Below, one piece after another: positions 25,558-33,449 of a stretch of 43,367 nucleotides of DNA (position 1 is the first letter of the stretch; each line of letters begins with the position of its first letter). Source of the DNA: an uncultured Clostridia bacterium (GTDB lineage: Bacteria; Bacillota; Clostridia; TANB77; CAG-508); NCBI GenBank assembly GCA_948560265.1, contig CAOXTD010000004.1:1-43367 (forward strand). The letters are read 5' to 3'. The notes beneath the pieces were generated by a model. The model did no database searches. It saw nothing but the letters and a program-made list of their open reading frames with translations, and was not told the DNA's origin. Both the position numbers and the translations under genes were made by a program.

Positions 25558-25746
25558 TTATACAAAATAGAACCACAAGGCTCCTACTATCGCTATAATA
25601 AATCCTAATAGTTTTAATCCTAAACTTCCTTCATTTTGATCTCCAAAACTAAAAGCCTTTTTTGTAATAACTCTTGCATCAAAAATGCAAACTACTCCAA
25701 TAGCTACTAAAATAATTGCTACTATTCTTAAAATAATTTGTCCCAT
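25558..25746 (-). CDS. small two-helix membrane protein, function unknown
   Basis: A 62-residue protein with two hydrophobic helices (about 4-22 and 44-61) joined by a charged loop (ITKKAFSFGDQNEGS). It looks like a conserved clostridial membrane protein; I know no function for it. GGGAGC precedes the ATG. Confidence 0.6.
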   Translation of the reverse strand: MGQIILRIVAIILVAIGVVCIFDARVITKKAFSFGDQNEGSLGLKLLGFIIAIVGALWFYFV

Positions 25747-25785
25747 TTTTTGCTCCCTCTATTTTTATCCTATTTAATCAAGGTA

Positions 25786-25836
25786 TGTCCCCTCTCTGAC
25801 ACTTTTGTCAGAAAAAGGAACGTCCCCAACCTGACA
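25786..25836 (-). repeat. REP-like palindromic element C
   Basis: Begins on the minus strand with TGTCAGGTTGGGGACGTTCC and contains the perfect stem CTGACA-CTTT-TGTCAG and a second GGGGACA. It shares the GGGGAC core with elements A and B but uses TGTCAG instead of TGTCGCA stems. It starts on the base directly after the stop codon of the epimerase-like gene. Confidence 0.7.
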
Positions 25837-26709
25837 TTAACTGTTGAAAGTCACTGTGTATTTACATTCAAATGAATCATTCGGCTTTAATGAGATAAGA
25901 TCTCGTTTTTGTGTAAACACTCCTGAACCTTTTATTGTATCTGCTGTTGAAAACCATGGCTCAATACAAATAAATGGTGCATTTGGCTTTGACCAAATTG
26001 CTAAATACGGAAAATCTGTAAAATCCATTGTTAAAACAGTTTCTTCTGTAATTCTCTTTTTCAAACTAATTTTATTGGAAGTAATTCCCTTCATAATCAA
26101 TGCATCATTATCAAATGTATGTGGTCCAATTGGAATAATCTTTTTATTTTCCATTGGATTTTTAGCATATTCTGTACCAATCAATCCGTCTATTAAATAT
26201 AAAAAATGGATTTTTTCTTCTTCTTGTTCAAATTCTAAATAATAATGTCCCTTTTTTAATTCTTCTTGCTCAATCTTAAAAGCGGGATGTCCTCCTATTC
26301 CAAAAGGTAAATTGATTAGCCCAGTATTAACCACTTTATAAATAGTGGTTAATTTATTTCCTTCAGTTCGATAAGTATTATATAATTCAAATTCGTAAGG
26401 ATATTTCGCCAATGTATATTTATTACTTTTTAACACATAAGAATGGAAATTATCTAGTTTTGTAATTGGCTCAAATTCTAAATCTCTAGCAAATCCATGC
26501 TGTGGTAATTCATAAGTTCTTCCACCTATTAAAGTAGCATTTTTCTTTAATTTCCCTACAATAGGAAATAGCACTGGTGAATGTCTTTTCCAATAAATTT
26601 TGCCATTTTCATCTATGCAACTTTCTCCTTGATGGATTTTCTCTTCGCCATTTATTTTAAAACTAATCAATTCCCCACCCTTATTAGTTGTTAACATTTG
26701 TATATCCAT
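25837..26709 (-). CDS. aldose 1-epimerase family protein, LacX-like
   Basis: A 290-residue galactose-mutarotase-fold protein. Conserved blocks include LPQHGFARDLEF (His), FGIGGHPAFKI (His) and ICIEPWFSTADT (Glu), the layout of the LacX/YeaD-like subgroup. It probably interconverts sugar anomers in the cytoplasm; the sugar is unknown. AAAGGAG lies before the ATG. A REP element abuts the stop codon. Confidence 0.85.
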   Translation of the reverse strand: MDIQMLTTNKGGELISFKINGEEKIHQGESCIDENGKIYWKRHSPVLFPIVGKLKKNATLIGGRTYELPQHGFARDLEFEPITKLDNFHSYVLKSNKYTLAKYPYEFELYNTYRTEGNKLTTIYKVVNTGLINLPFGIGGHPAFKIEQEELKKGHYYLEFEQEEEKIHFLYLIDGLIGTEYAKNPMENKKIIPIGPHTFDNDALIMKGITSNKISLKKRITEETVLTMDFTDFPYLAIWSKPNAPFICIEPWFSTADTIKGSGVFTQKRDLISLKPNDSFECKYTVTFNS

Positions 26710-26780
26710 AGGCTTTTCTCCTTTCGCTTTAGTCCTTATATATCATATTGTGTTTTTATGTAAATGTCAAGAGTTCATGA

Positions 26781-28850
26781 CTATAAAGCTACATTTTGTT
26801 TTAACCTATGATTCACTAATTTACGAAGTCTTTTATTTTTCTCTAATTTTAATCCTTTATCTTCTGCTTCTATTTTTAGTGCTACACTTTGAACAGATTT
26901 TAGCATTGGCATATCTACAAATAGATTAGCAATCTTGAAGTCTGGTAGTCCATGCTGTTTGGTTCCAAAAAACTCTCCTGTTCCTCTAAGTTCTAAGTCT
27001 TTTTCTGCAATCACAAATCCATCATTTGTTTCTTGCATAGTCTTCATTCTTTCTCTTCCTACTTGCGAACAATGACTATCATATTTTAAAATGCAATAAG
27101 ATTGATATTCTCCTCTACCTACTCTTCCTCTTAATTGATGAAGCTGCGCTAACCCAAATCTTTCTGAGTTTTCTATTACCATCACACTTGCATTTGGTAC
27201 ATTTACTCCAACTTCAATTACTGTAGTGGATACCAAAATATCAATTTCTCCATTTTTAAATTGTTCCATAACTTTATCTTTTTCAGATGGTTTCATCTTT
27301 CCATAAACACATTCCACTCGATAGTCTGGGAAAATCTCCTTTTGATATTTTTCTGTCCATTCTTTTACTGCTTTTAAGTCTGCTTTTTGCTCATCTACTT
27401 CCTCGTCTTCTTTTTCTTCTACTAATGGACACACAACATAAATCTGTCTTCCTTCATCAATATTTTTACAAATGAAATTATTCACTCTTTCTTCCATTCT
27501 TTTGCTAACTGCAAACGTTTCTATCTTTTTTCTATTGGGTGGTAGTTCGTCAATGATTGAAATGTCTAGGTCTCCATATAAGATTAAAGCCAACGTCCTT
27601 GGGATTGGTGTTGCAGTCATAACTAACACATCTGGATTTACTCCTTTTGCAGAAATAGCTGCCCTTTGTCGAACACCAAAACGGTGTTGTTCATCTGTAA
27701 CTACTAATCCTAATTTATGAAAAATAACTTTATCTGTAATTAAAGCATGTGTTCCAATTAGTACCTGAATGGTACCATCTGCTAAGCCTTCTAAAATTTC
27801 TTCTCTTTCCTTCTTCTTAGTTGCACCTAATAATAAAGCACAGCGAATTCCCATTGGTTCTAAAATTTTTTGAAACTCTTCTAAATGCTGTGTTGCTAAA
27901 ATTGCAGTTGGTGCCATAACAGCTGCTTGATAACCGGATTTCACCGCCTTATATGCTGCAATCATAGCCACTACTGTTTTTCCAGAGCCTACATCTCCTT
28001 GTAACAGACGGTTCATAGCCTTTTTGGATTCCATATCTTGGTCAATTTCTTCTAATACTCTTAGCTGGGCTTTTGTTAATTTGAAAGGTAATTGGTTAAT
28101 AACATCAGACATTTTTACATCTTTGCTATAGCAAATTCCCTCTTCTACTTTTGTTTGTTCTTTTAATTCTAGCAAAGCTAATTGCATACTTAATAATTCC
28201 TCAAATACTAGCCTTTTACGTGCTTGTAAACGTTCTCCATCTGAATTCGGAAAATGTATCTTTTGCAAACTTGTTTCTAATCCTTCTAAATGATACTCTG
28301 ATAATAAATAATCTGGTAAAGTTTCTTCTATTTTGCTTTCTACCATTTTTAAACTATTTTCTACCGCTTGCCTGATAGCTGTTTGTGATAATTTATAAGT
28401 AGATGGATAAATTGGCATGATTTTTCCTGTATTTTTTTGTTGTCCTATTTCATCATAAATAGGACTTCTCATTTCTGTTTGTGTTAAGTTTTTTTCCACT
28501 TTTCCGAAAAAGCGATATGTTTGCCCTCTTTTAATTTGTTGTTTTACATATGTTTGATTAAACCATGTAAGAGTACACGTTCCTGTATTGTCCTCTACTG
28601 TTGCTTTTAATAATGTCATATTTTTACGAATTTTTTTCAAAATAACTTCTGATGTCACAGTTGCCTCAATCGTCACTTCTTCTCCTGGCGTTAATTCTGC
28701 TATGTTTTTCACTTTACTTCTGTCCTCATATTCACGTGGGAAATACGTAATTAAATCCCCTAACGTGTAAATCCCTAGGCTATTTAACAATGCTGCTCTA
28801 TTAGGTCCTACTCCTTTTACAAATTGTACATTTTGGCTTAAATCTATCAT
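26781..28850 (-). CDS. recG: ATP-dependent DNA helicase RecG
   Basis: A 689-residue branched-DNA helicase. An N-terminal wedge/OB domain (FVKGVGPNRAALL; about residues 60-145) is followed by helicase motifs LLQGDVGSGKTVVA (Walker A, about 280), VVTDEQHRFGVRQR (DEQH box), TATPIPRTLAL, QLHQLRGRVGRG and the C-terminal TRG-like region (NDGFVIAEKDLELRGTGE). The start MIDLSQ at 28850 is favoured over an upstream ATG by AAAGGG 9 bases before it. Confidence 0.95.
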   Translation of the reverse strand: MIDLSQNVQFVKGVGPNRAALLNSLGIYTLGDLITYFPREYEDRSKVKNIAELTPGEEVTIEATVTSEVILKKIRKNMTLLKATVEDNTGTCTLTWFNQTYVKQQIKRGQTYRFFGKVEKNLTQTEMRSPIYDEIGQQKNTGKIMPIYPSTYKLSQTAIRQAVENSLKMVESKIEETLPDYLLSEYHLEGLETSLQKIHFPNSDGERLQARKRLVFEELLSMQLALLELKEQTKVEEGICYSKDVKMSDVINQLPFKLTKAQLRVLEEIDQDMESKKAMNRLLQGDVGSGKTVVAMIAAYKAVKSGYQAAVMAPTAILATQHLEEFQKILEPMGIRCALLLGATKKKEREEILEGLADGTIQVLIGTHALITDKVIFHKLGLVVTDEQHRFGVRQRAAISAKGVNPDVLVMTATPIPRTLALILYGDLDISIIDELPPNRKKIETFAVSKRMEERVNNFICKNIDEGRQIYVVCPLVEEKEDEEVDEQKADLKAVKEWTEKYQKEIFPDYRVECVYGKMKPSEKDKVMEQFKNGEIDILVSTTVIEVGVNVPNASVMVIENSERFGLAQLHQLRGRVGRGEYQSYCILKYDSHCSQVGRERMKTMQETNDGFVIAEKDLELRGTGEFFGTKQHGLPDFKIANLFVDMPMLKSVQSVALKIEAEDKGLKLEKNKRLRKLVNHRLKQNVAL

Positions 28851-28882
28851 TCTTCTTTTCCCTTTATAAAACATTTTTTTCT

Positions 28883-28912
28883 ATTATATAGCAATTTTTT
28901 CAAAAGACGCAA
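28883..28912 (-). promoter_or_regulatory. recG promoter
   Basis: TTGCGT (28907-28912), 18 bases and TATAAT (28883-28888) on the minus strand. Confidence 0.55.
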
Positions 28913-28999
28913 GGGCTTTTACAACAAAAAAGGGAGTTTCTATGTAATAAGGACAAATTTTGGTTTCATATAATAAAAGTGGAAAGGTGTGAAATAATC

Positions 29000-29998
29000 A
29001 TGAATAAAAATAAATTAGCTATTGTGGGGGCTACTGGGCTTGTTGGGCAAACTATTTTAAAAGTTTTAGAAGAAAAAAAATTACCAATTGAGGAATATGC
29101 CTTTTTTTCCTCTAATAGGTCAGCTGGTAAAAAAATTCAGTTTTTCGAAAAAGAATATACAGTTCAAGAACTAACTACTAGCTCTTTTGATGAAGGATTT
29201 ACCTATGCCATCTTTTCTGCTGGTGGCGAGGTTGCTAAGAAATATGCTCCTATTGCAGCTTCTAAAAATTGTATTGTAATTGATAATAGTAGCGCATTTC
29301 GTATGGACACCCAAGTTCCTTTAATTGTTCCCGAAGTAAATCCTGAGGAAATTTCAAATCATCAAGGGATAATCGCTAACCCTAATTGTTCCACTATTCA
29401 AGCAGTTGTAGCATTAAAACCTTTAGATACTAAGTATCATATCAAAAGAATTGTTTATAGCACTTATCAAGCTGTTTCTGGTGCAGGTTACAAAGGGGTT
29501 TTAGACTTTCAAAATGGAATTACGCATTATCCTTCTACAAGTTACAACCTTGCGAAGTTCCCTTCCCCTATTTTTAATAATTGCTTACCACATATTGATG
29601 CTTTCTTGGAAAATGGTTATACCAAAGAAGAAGAGAAAATGATAAATGAAACTAGAAAAATTTTAAAAAGACCTGATTTAGCAATTACTGCAACTACAGT
29701 AAGAGTACCAGTTTTAAACAGTCATAGTGAATCAATCAATGTAGAATTTGAAAAAGATTTTGAATTATCGGAATTAAAAGAAGTATTACAAAAAGCTCGT
29801 GGAATTATTATAAAAGATGATAGTTGTCATGGAATATATCCTACTACTTTGGATAGTAATGATAGAGACGAAGTTTTTGTTGGTAGAATTCGTAGAGATT
29901 TTAGTGTGAAATCTGGGGTGAATTTGTGGGTAGTGGCTGATAATTTAAGAAAGGGCGCTGCTAGTAATGCAGTACAAATTTTAGAAAAGTTACTATAA
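29000..29998 (+). CDS. asd: aspartate-semialdehyde dehydrogenase
   Basis: A 332-residue enzyme that reduces aspartyl phosphate to aspartate semialdehyde for Lys/diaminopimelate, Thr and Met synthesis. The NADP-binding motif VGATGLVGQTIL is at the N-terminus and the active-site Cys lies in NPNCSTIQ (about residue 127). Later come GYKGVLDFQNG and the C-terminal VADNLRKGAASNAVQI. The start at 29000 (MNKNKLA) follows AAAGGTG. It stands alone, without dapA or lysC, and diverges from recG. Confidence 0.94.
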   Translation: MNKNKLAIVGATGLVGQTILKVLEEKKLPIEEYAFFSSNRSAGKKIQFFEKEYTVQELTTSSFDEGFTYAIFSAGGEVAKKYAPIAASKNCIVIDNSSAFRMDTQVPLIVPEVNPEEISNHQGIIANPNCSTIQAVVALKPLDTKYHIKRIVYSTYQAVSGAGYKGVLDFQNGITHYPSTSYNLAKFPSPIFNNCLPHIDAFLENGYTKEEEKMINETRKILKRPDLAITATTVRVPVLNSHSESINVEFEKDFELSELKEVLQKARGIIIKDDSCHGIYPTTLDSNDRDEVFVGRIRRDFSVKSGVNLWVVADNLRKGAASNAVQILEKLL

Positions 29999-30005
29999 AA
30001 ATATT

Positions 30006-30031
30006 AAGGGGAATTCTTACGAATTCCCCTT
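30006..30031 (+). terminator. terminator after asd
   Basis: Perfect 11-bp stem AAGGGGAATTC/GAATTCCCCTT with loop TTAC. It lies between convergent asd and endolysin genes and marks the left limit of the tail module. The T tract is weak. Confidence 0.7.
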
Positions 30032-30071
30032 CGTCTTGATTATTTACATTTTTATTATATGTCTATTAATA

Positions 30072-30998
30072 TCAGGTACTCGCTTTTACTTGAATTCCAA
30101 TGATAGCATGTCTGTATATGCCTGCAAACAAATTACCTTTGTTGCCAAATCCCGTTGCCCACGGCAACCATCCATCTTGTTTTGTTTTTACTCTATACTT
30201 CACATTTCCAGTTGTTGATTTAATACGAATACCATCCATAGCATATCCATATATGCCAGCATATGAATGAATTTTCTGCATATCGTCCTTTTTATAGTTT
30301 TTGGAGCTAACTGCTCCTATCCAGTTAGCACCTAATAAATGAATTTCATAGATAAGCTCTCCATTGCTTGATTTGCATCTAAATCCACTAATAATTCGGG
30401 TTCCATCTCCTGCAAAGCCATCTTCTGTATTATCACATTTATTGACTTCTGGTAACCAACAATTTGTATATGCCTGATATGTAATTACATTTGATTTAAT
30501 AGTATTAGAGCTATCAGAATTAGTTACGCTATCATACATTAAATATGGCAACTTTCCATGTTTTGCCCATTTTCCAACATATGTACCATTTCTCGAACGG
30601 TTGCCATTATTATCTATTTTGCTATAAAGAACTTTACCCTCCCAAGCAGCAGTACATTCAATTACTTCTCCATTGCCAATGTAAATTCCAACATGTCCAT
30701 TCATCCAAAGTAACTCTCCTGCCTGAATTTTCTGAAAATTATTAGATACCTCTTTGCAACGATTAATAATGGTGTCTGCACTATCATCATATACTTTATT
30801 TGAGCCATAAATAGCTCCGCCATGTGCATGTTCTTTGTTTTCATTCCATCCCCATAAAATTGCTTTTATCAATATAACACAATCAAAGTTCCATGACTTT
30901 CCATTCCATTTTGCCCACTCTCCACCTGCTACACTATAGTAAGTAGTGGGTAAAGTTGCTATATACTTCAATTTTTTAATAAACTCTGTTGCTTTCAT
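30072..30998 (-). CDS. endolysin: NlpC/P60 peptidase with C-terminal ChW-type repeats
   Basis: A 308-residue protein without a signal peptide, so it needs the holin for release. The N-terminal NlpC/P60-like domain (about 1-155) has the Cys in WNFDCVILIK and the His in NGHVGIYIG. The C-terminal half has ChW-like wall-binding repeats (GELIYEIHLLGANWIGAV, FAGIYRHAIIGIQVKA). It is the last gene of the tail module, after holin and XhlA, and probably lets the tail particles out by lysing the producer. Confidence 0.85.
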   Translation of the reverse strand: MKATEFIKKLKYIATLPTTYYSVAGGEWAKWNGKSWNFDCVILIKAILWGWNENKEHAHGGAIYGSNKVYDDSADTIINRCKEVSNNFQKIQAGELLWMNGHVGIYIGNGEVIECTAAWEGKVLYSKIDNNGNRSRNGTYVGKWAKHGKLPYLMYDSVTNSDSSNTIKSNVITYQAYTNCWLPEVNKCDNTEDGFAGDGTRIISGFRCKSSNGELIYEIHLLGANWIGAVSSKNYKKDDMQKIHSYAGIYGYAMDGIRIKSTTGNVKYRVKTKQDGWLPWATGFGNKGNLFAGIYRHAIIGIQVKAST

Positions 30999-31003
30999 TC
31001 TAG

Positions 31004-31210
31004 TTAGTTTTCCTCACTTTCGTTGTTTTGGTCTGTTCTGGTAAAATAGTAAGTTATAATTGCACTTGCTATCGCCATAAATGCTTCCACACTAATAATA
31101 TTTTTGAAGGTTAAAATACAAGTAGTTATTATGACACATAAGCTTAGAATTGTTTTTACTTTAAATAAATTGATTAGATTTTCTACAAACTTTTTTCCTA
31201 CTTCTTTCAT
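31004..31210 (-). CDS. small phage-type holin
   Basis: A 68-residue protein beginning MKEVGKKFVENL at 31210, the ATG served by TTAGGAG. It has hydrophobic stretches around residues 19-35 and 43-55 and a charged tail (TRTDQNNESEEN). Size, topology and position between xhlA and the endolysin identify it as the holin or a holin partner. The start lies only 10 bases after the restored stop of xhlA. Confidence 0.7.
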   Translation of the reverse strand: MKEVGKKFVENLINLFKVKTILSLCVIITTCILTFKNIISVEAFMAIASAIITYYFTRTDQNNESEEN

Positions 31211-31220
31211 ATTTTTTCTC

Positions 31221-31512
31221 CTAAAAACCAAATTTTGCTAGTAAAAATCCCAGAACTGCTGTAGCAGTTCCGAGTTACAATTGTTTTTATTAGATTCTCC
31301 CAACTTTTTACTGGCTTCTCTTCAACCATTTTTAGTCTATTGTTCATATCACTTACATCTTCACGCATAGCCTTCATTTCAGATGCCATCAATTTCACCG
31401 ATGAAGCTAATTCATGTATATTCTCTATTTTTTCTTCCAAATTATCTATTCTATGTGTATTTGACTTTTCTCTTTCTTCTAAATGTGCTATCTTTTCTTT
31501 TAAATCTTCCAT
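31221..31512 (-). CDS. XhlA-like hemolysin/holin accessory protein, frame broken by one extra base
   Basis: The first 80 codons encode a coiled coil (ENIHELASSVKLMASEM) as in XhlA. In the zero frame the protein then reads TRNCYSSSGIFTSK and loses its membrane helix. If one base is skipped at 31272 the frame reads GTATAVLGFLLAKFGF and stops at 31221-31223, restoring the XhlA transmembrane C-terminus (about 96 residues). The zero frame would run on to 31207 instead. The site is ACT CGG AAC on the coding strand. It could be a +1 frameshift signal, a mutation or an assembly error. Confidence 0.75.
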
Positions 31513-31515
31513 AAG

Positions 31516-31701
31516 CTAATCTACCTCATTTATTTCTTCATATAAATCTGGACTGGCATTAACCGCCAAATAAATCTCTTTAAATGTTTGACGTGGTATT
31601 TCTTTCCCTTCTTCGTCACATTGAATTTGCTTTTCTCTTAGCACTTTTCCCTGGCTTGCTACTAATTTTCTTAATTCTACCTTTTTACTTTGTATCTCCA
31701 T
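31516..31701 (-). CDS. small tail-module protein, function unknown
   Basis: A 61-residue soluble, charged protein (MEIQSKKVELRKLVASQGKV). It lies between the appendage genes and xhlA, where siphovirus-type modules often have an XkdX-like or similar small gene; no specific family is recognised. Confidence 0.6.
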   Translation of the reverse strand: MEIQSKKVELRKLVASQGKVLREKQIQCDEEGKEIPRQTFKEIYLAVNASPDLYEEINEVD

Positions 31702-31719
31702 AAATACTTCTCCCTTCTT

Positions 31720-32745
31720 TTATGATACTGTCCAACCTTTTTCAGTTGCTATTGCTATCTCTTCCTCTGTTAATTTTTCTATGTTTGTCGCTCCTAACTG
31801 CAAGTTTTGTGCATTACATCCTTTTGTTGCTATATCATATAAACCATTTATTACATTTATCAAACTTTCATGTGTTAATTTAGGACTATAATGTAAATCT
31901 AATTTATAATTATTATAATTTGCTGACTTTGTTATTGAATACGCTTGTCCTAAATTTTCTAAACCTCCAAAGGTCTCTAAATTATTTGTTCCATTTACAA
32001 AGAAAGTAATATCTATAACTTTGCCTGATTTCAATCTTGGAATTGTTTTTATTTTTGGACAGTTGCTAAACATACCTGGCATACTAGTCACACTGCTTGT
32101 ATCAAAACCATTCCCCAAATTTACACTCTCTAAATAAGTACTGTAAGCAAACATATATGACATATTAGTCACATTCTTTGTCTGAAATCTACTTAAATCT
32201 AGATTAGTTATTCCTCTACAATACTCAAACATAGCATTCATATTAGTTGCATTACTTGTATCAAAATTATTTCCTAAATTTATTGTTTTCGATTGACAAT
32301 CATAAAACATATAAGCTAAAGAATTTAAATGATTAATCTTATCTAAATTATCAATTATAATATCCAAATCAAGTTCCTCTGGTTGAAAAAACTGAAACAT
32401 ATAATCTACGCTAGTAATTTCTTGTGTAAAGTACACTTTAATGATCGGAATATTAGGGTATCTGGAAAATAGAGCAGTAGCACTTTTACCTTCACACGTT
32501 ATTGTAGTAATTGGTAATTTCTTTATCATTTTTATCCAACCTGGCATACTGTTATTAGTTACACTTTGTATTATATTATTAAAATATTTACTAATATCTC
32601 CTCCACCAGTTTGGATTTCTTCTATTTTATCTGCATAACTTCTAAAGCTATCTGTATCAGAAACTTCTATGCCTTTGTTTTTTATAGCTGTTTTGATTGC
32701 TTCTTTCGTTCCTAATGTATAGTTTAATTTATCTGCTATTGACAT
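31720..32745 (-). CDS. tail appendage protein with BspA-like leucine-rich repeats
   Basis: A 341-residue protein. Residues 1-48 (SIADKLNYTLGTKEAIKTAI, then a DSFRSYADKI motif) are a module often found at the start of phage tail fibres of Clostridia. Residues about 130-260 are DUF285/BspA-type leucine-rich repeats with the signature NVTNMSYMFAYS and LDLSRFQTKN. There is no signal peptide. The ATG overlaps the previous stop (TAATG). The inferred role is a receptor-binding appendage with a fold better known from bacterial surface adhesins. Confidence 0.75.
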   Translation of the reverse strand: MSIADKLNYTLGTKEAIKTAIKNKGIEVSDTDSFRSYADKIEEIQTGGGDISKYFNNIIQSVTNNSMPGWIKMIKKLPITTITCEGKSATALFSRYPNIPIIKVYFTQEITSVDYMFQFFQPEELDLDIIIDNLDKINHLNSLAYMFYDCQSKTINLGNNFDTSNATNMNAMFEYCRGITNLDLSRFQTKNVTNMSYMFAYSTYLESVNLGNGFDTSSVTSMPGMFSNCPKIKTIPRLKSGKVIDITFFVNGTNNLETFGGLENLGQAYSITKSANYNNYKLDLHYSPKLTHESLINVINGLYDIATKGCNAQNLQLGATNIEKLTEEEIAIATEKGWTVS

Positions 32746-33449
32746 TAAATCACCTCCCCATTTATTGCATCTAATATTGCTGAAATGTTACCAATATCAC
32801 TAGCAGTTATCGTAATAGTTCCGTCAGTCAATTGCTCTGCGGATTTAGATTTTCCATCTAAAAATATATCATCTCCCTCACAAGATAATATCCACTTTTC
32901 TAAGTTTTCGCTATAAATTCCTGCTTTAGTACCATTTTGAGCTACTCCAAATCTAATTCCTACTCCTGTATCTGTTCTCCTAAAACGAAAATAAGTAGCT
33001 CCTGAATTTTTGCTTACTATTACTTCATTGAAGAAATTAACTGTTCCATCATTTTTTATCTCTATTAAATCTGCTTTTCCATCTTGTCCTGTATCTTTAG
33101 TAATAATAAATGATTTAGTTGAGCCAAAACCTACGGTTCCTAAAATTCCATCTTTATTTTCAAATCTAATTGATGATCCACCGTTTGATGAATTTCGTTT
33201 TAACATAATTCCATGATATCCATTTGTTTCTATGGTTCCACCTGTCTTAGAAAATTTATTATCCATATTTGCATCTACTACTTCTATTGCTTGTTCTACA
33301 TTTTCCTGTAAGGCATTAAGTTGTTGAGCATTTAATGGAATTTTTCCATTATAAACAGGCTCCACAGTTTCATATCTTATTCCATCTACAATTACATATC
33401 CTGCTTGTGCAAGTTGCCCATCTTCAAAATCAATTTTTTGTATCTTCAT
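32745..33449 (-). CDS. tail fibre/appendage protein
   Basis: A 234-residue protein with an N-terminal block YVIVDGIRYETVEPVYNGK followed by PLNAQQLNALQENV, common in clostridial phage fibres, then a beta-rich region (HGIMLKRNSSNGGSSIRFEN). It starts inside the last codons of the S74 fibre gene, with GGAGGG as ribosome site. The C-terminus resembles trimeric fibre tips. The receptor is unknown. Confidence 0.7.
   Translation of the reverse strand: MKIQKIDFEDGQLAQAGYVIVDGIRYETVEPVYNGKIPLNAQQLNALQENVEQAIEVVDANMDNKFSKTGGTIETNGYHGIMLKRNSSNGGSSIRFENKDGILGTVGFGSTKSFIITKDTGQDGKADLIEIKNDGTVNFFNEVIVSKNSGATYFRFRRTDTGVGIRFGVAQNGTKAGIYSENLEKWILSCEGDDIFLDGKSKSAEQLTDGTITITASDIGNISAILDAINGEVI

Noticed and set aside
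28905..28980. asd promoter with TATAAT near 28970
   Set aside because: A -10-like TATAAT is visible but no acceptable -35 lies at 16-18 bases, so no promoter was called.
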